DNA of 5,167 nucleotides, taken from Nitrospiraceae bacterium. GTDB lineage: Bacteria; Nitrospirota; Thermodesulfovibrionia; Thermodesulfovibrionales; Dissulfurispiraceae. Each line of letters opens with the position of its first letter. Position 1 is the first letter of the stretch. Position numbers and translations under genes: made by a program. Of this stretch, positions 5,146-5,167 are shown in pieces. The notes under the pieces are model-generated. The model was not told the origin of the DNA. It searched no databases and worked only from the letters and a program-made list of their open reading frames with translations. The stretch covers positions 1 to 5,167 of the forward strand of contig PMYY01000132.1 in the NCBI GenBank assembly GCA_003170655.1, in the 5' to 3' direction.

Positions 5146-5167
5146 ACCTTTCGATAGGGGTAAATGT

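Noticed and set aside
1..5167. CRISPR array, tRNA, rRNA or insertion sequence
   Set aside because: No regular 25-40 bp repeats, cloverleaf, rRNA-like sequence or transposase was seen on either strand.

Overview
The window looks like ordinary bacterial chromosome, about half G+C, with compact gene spacing, Shine-Dalgarno-led genes and intrinsic terminators. Decoding of UGA as selenocysteine (see below), a stress/membrane gene set and the style of the proteins suggest an anaerobic or microaerophilic bacterium, perhaps Desulfobacterota or Nitrospirota. That placement is inference, as nothing here is a taxonomic marker.

Layout. Positions 1-56 hold the probable last codons of an upstream gene, followed after one base by a GTG-initiated tandem universal stress protein (58-912). 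A bulged hairpin and a promoter with a perfect TATAAT separate it from a DUF202/YidH-type membrane protein (1033-1473). After a 218-bp AT-rich leader comes the most interesting gene: a YeeE/YedE-family sulfur/selenium-compound transporter (1692-2780) whose reading frame contains two in-frame TGA codons (1782-1784 and 2652-2654). Both fall on conserved cysteine positions of the family, and each is followed by a stem-loop whose apical loop begins 20-21 nt downstream, the geometry of a bacterial SECIS element. I read it as one 362-residue protein with two selenocysteines. An automatic gene caller would report only the central 289 codons. Next come a small exported protein (2887-3126) with a strong terminator, and a TrmJ-type tRNA 2'-O-methyltransferase (3267-4019) driven by a promoter that appears to make a leaderless mRNA.

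Positions 4020-4398 carry no recognisable gene. They hold a series of spaced short direct repeats near trmJ and a pair of related hairpins with apparent compensatory changes near the end. On the minus strand, 5145-4399 encodes a HigA-type helix-turn-helix protein with long extensions on both sides. Its frame stays open to the window edge, so it may start outside, and a partner toxin, if there is one, would also lie beyond the edge.

Functional reading. The transporter and the small exported protein may form a sulfur- or selenium-oxyanion uptake unit. The universal stress protein and DUF202 protein are common companions of transporters but are not clearly the same operon. trmJ is housekeeping, and the HigA-like gene with its repeat-rich flank looks like an accessory insertion.
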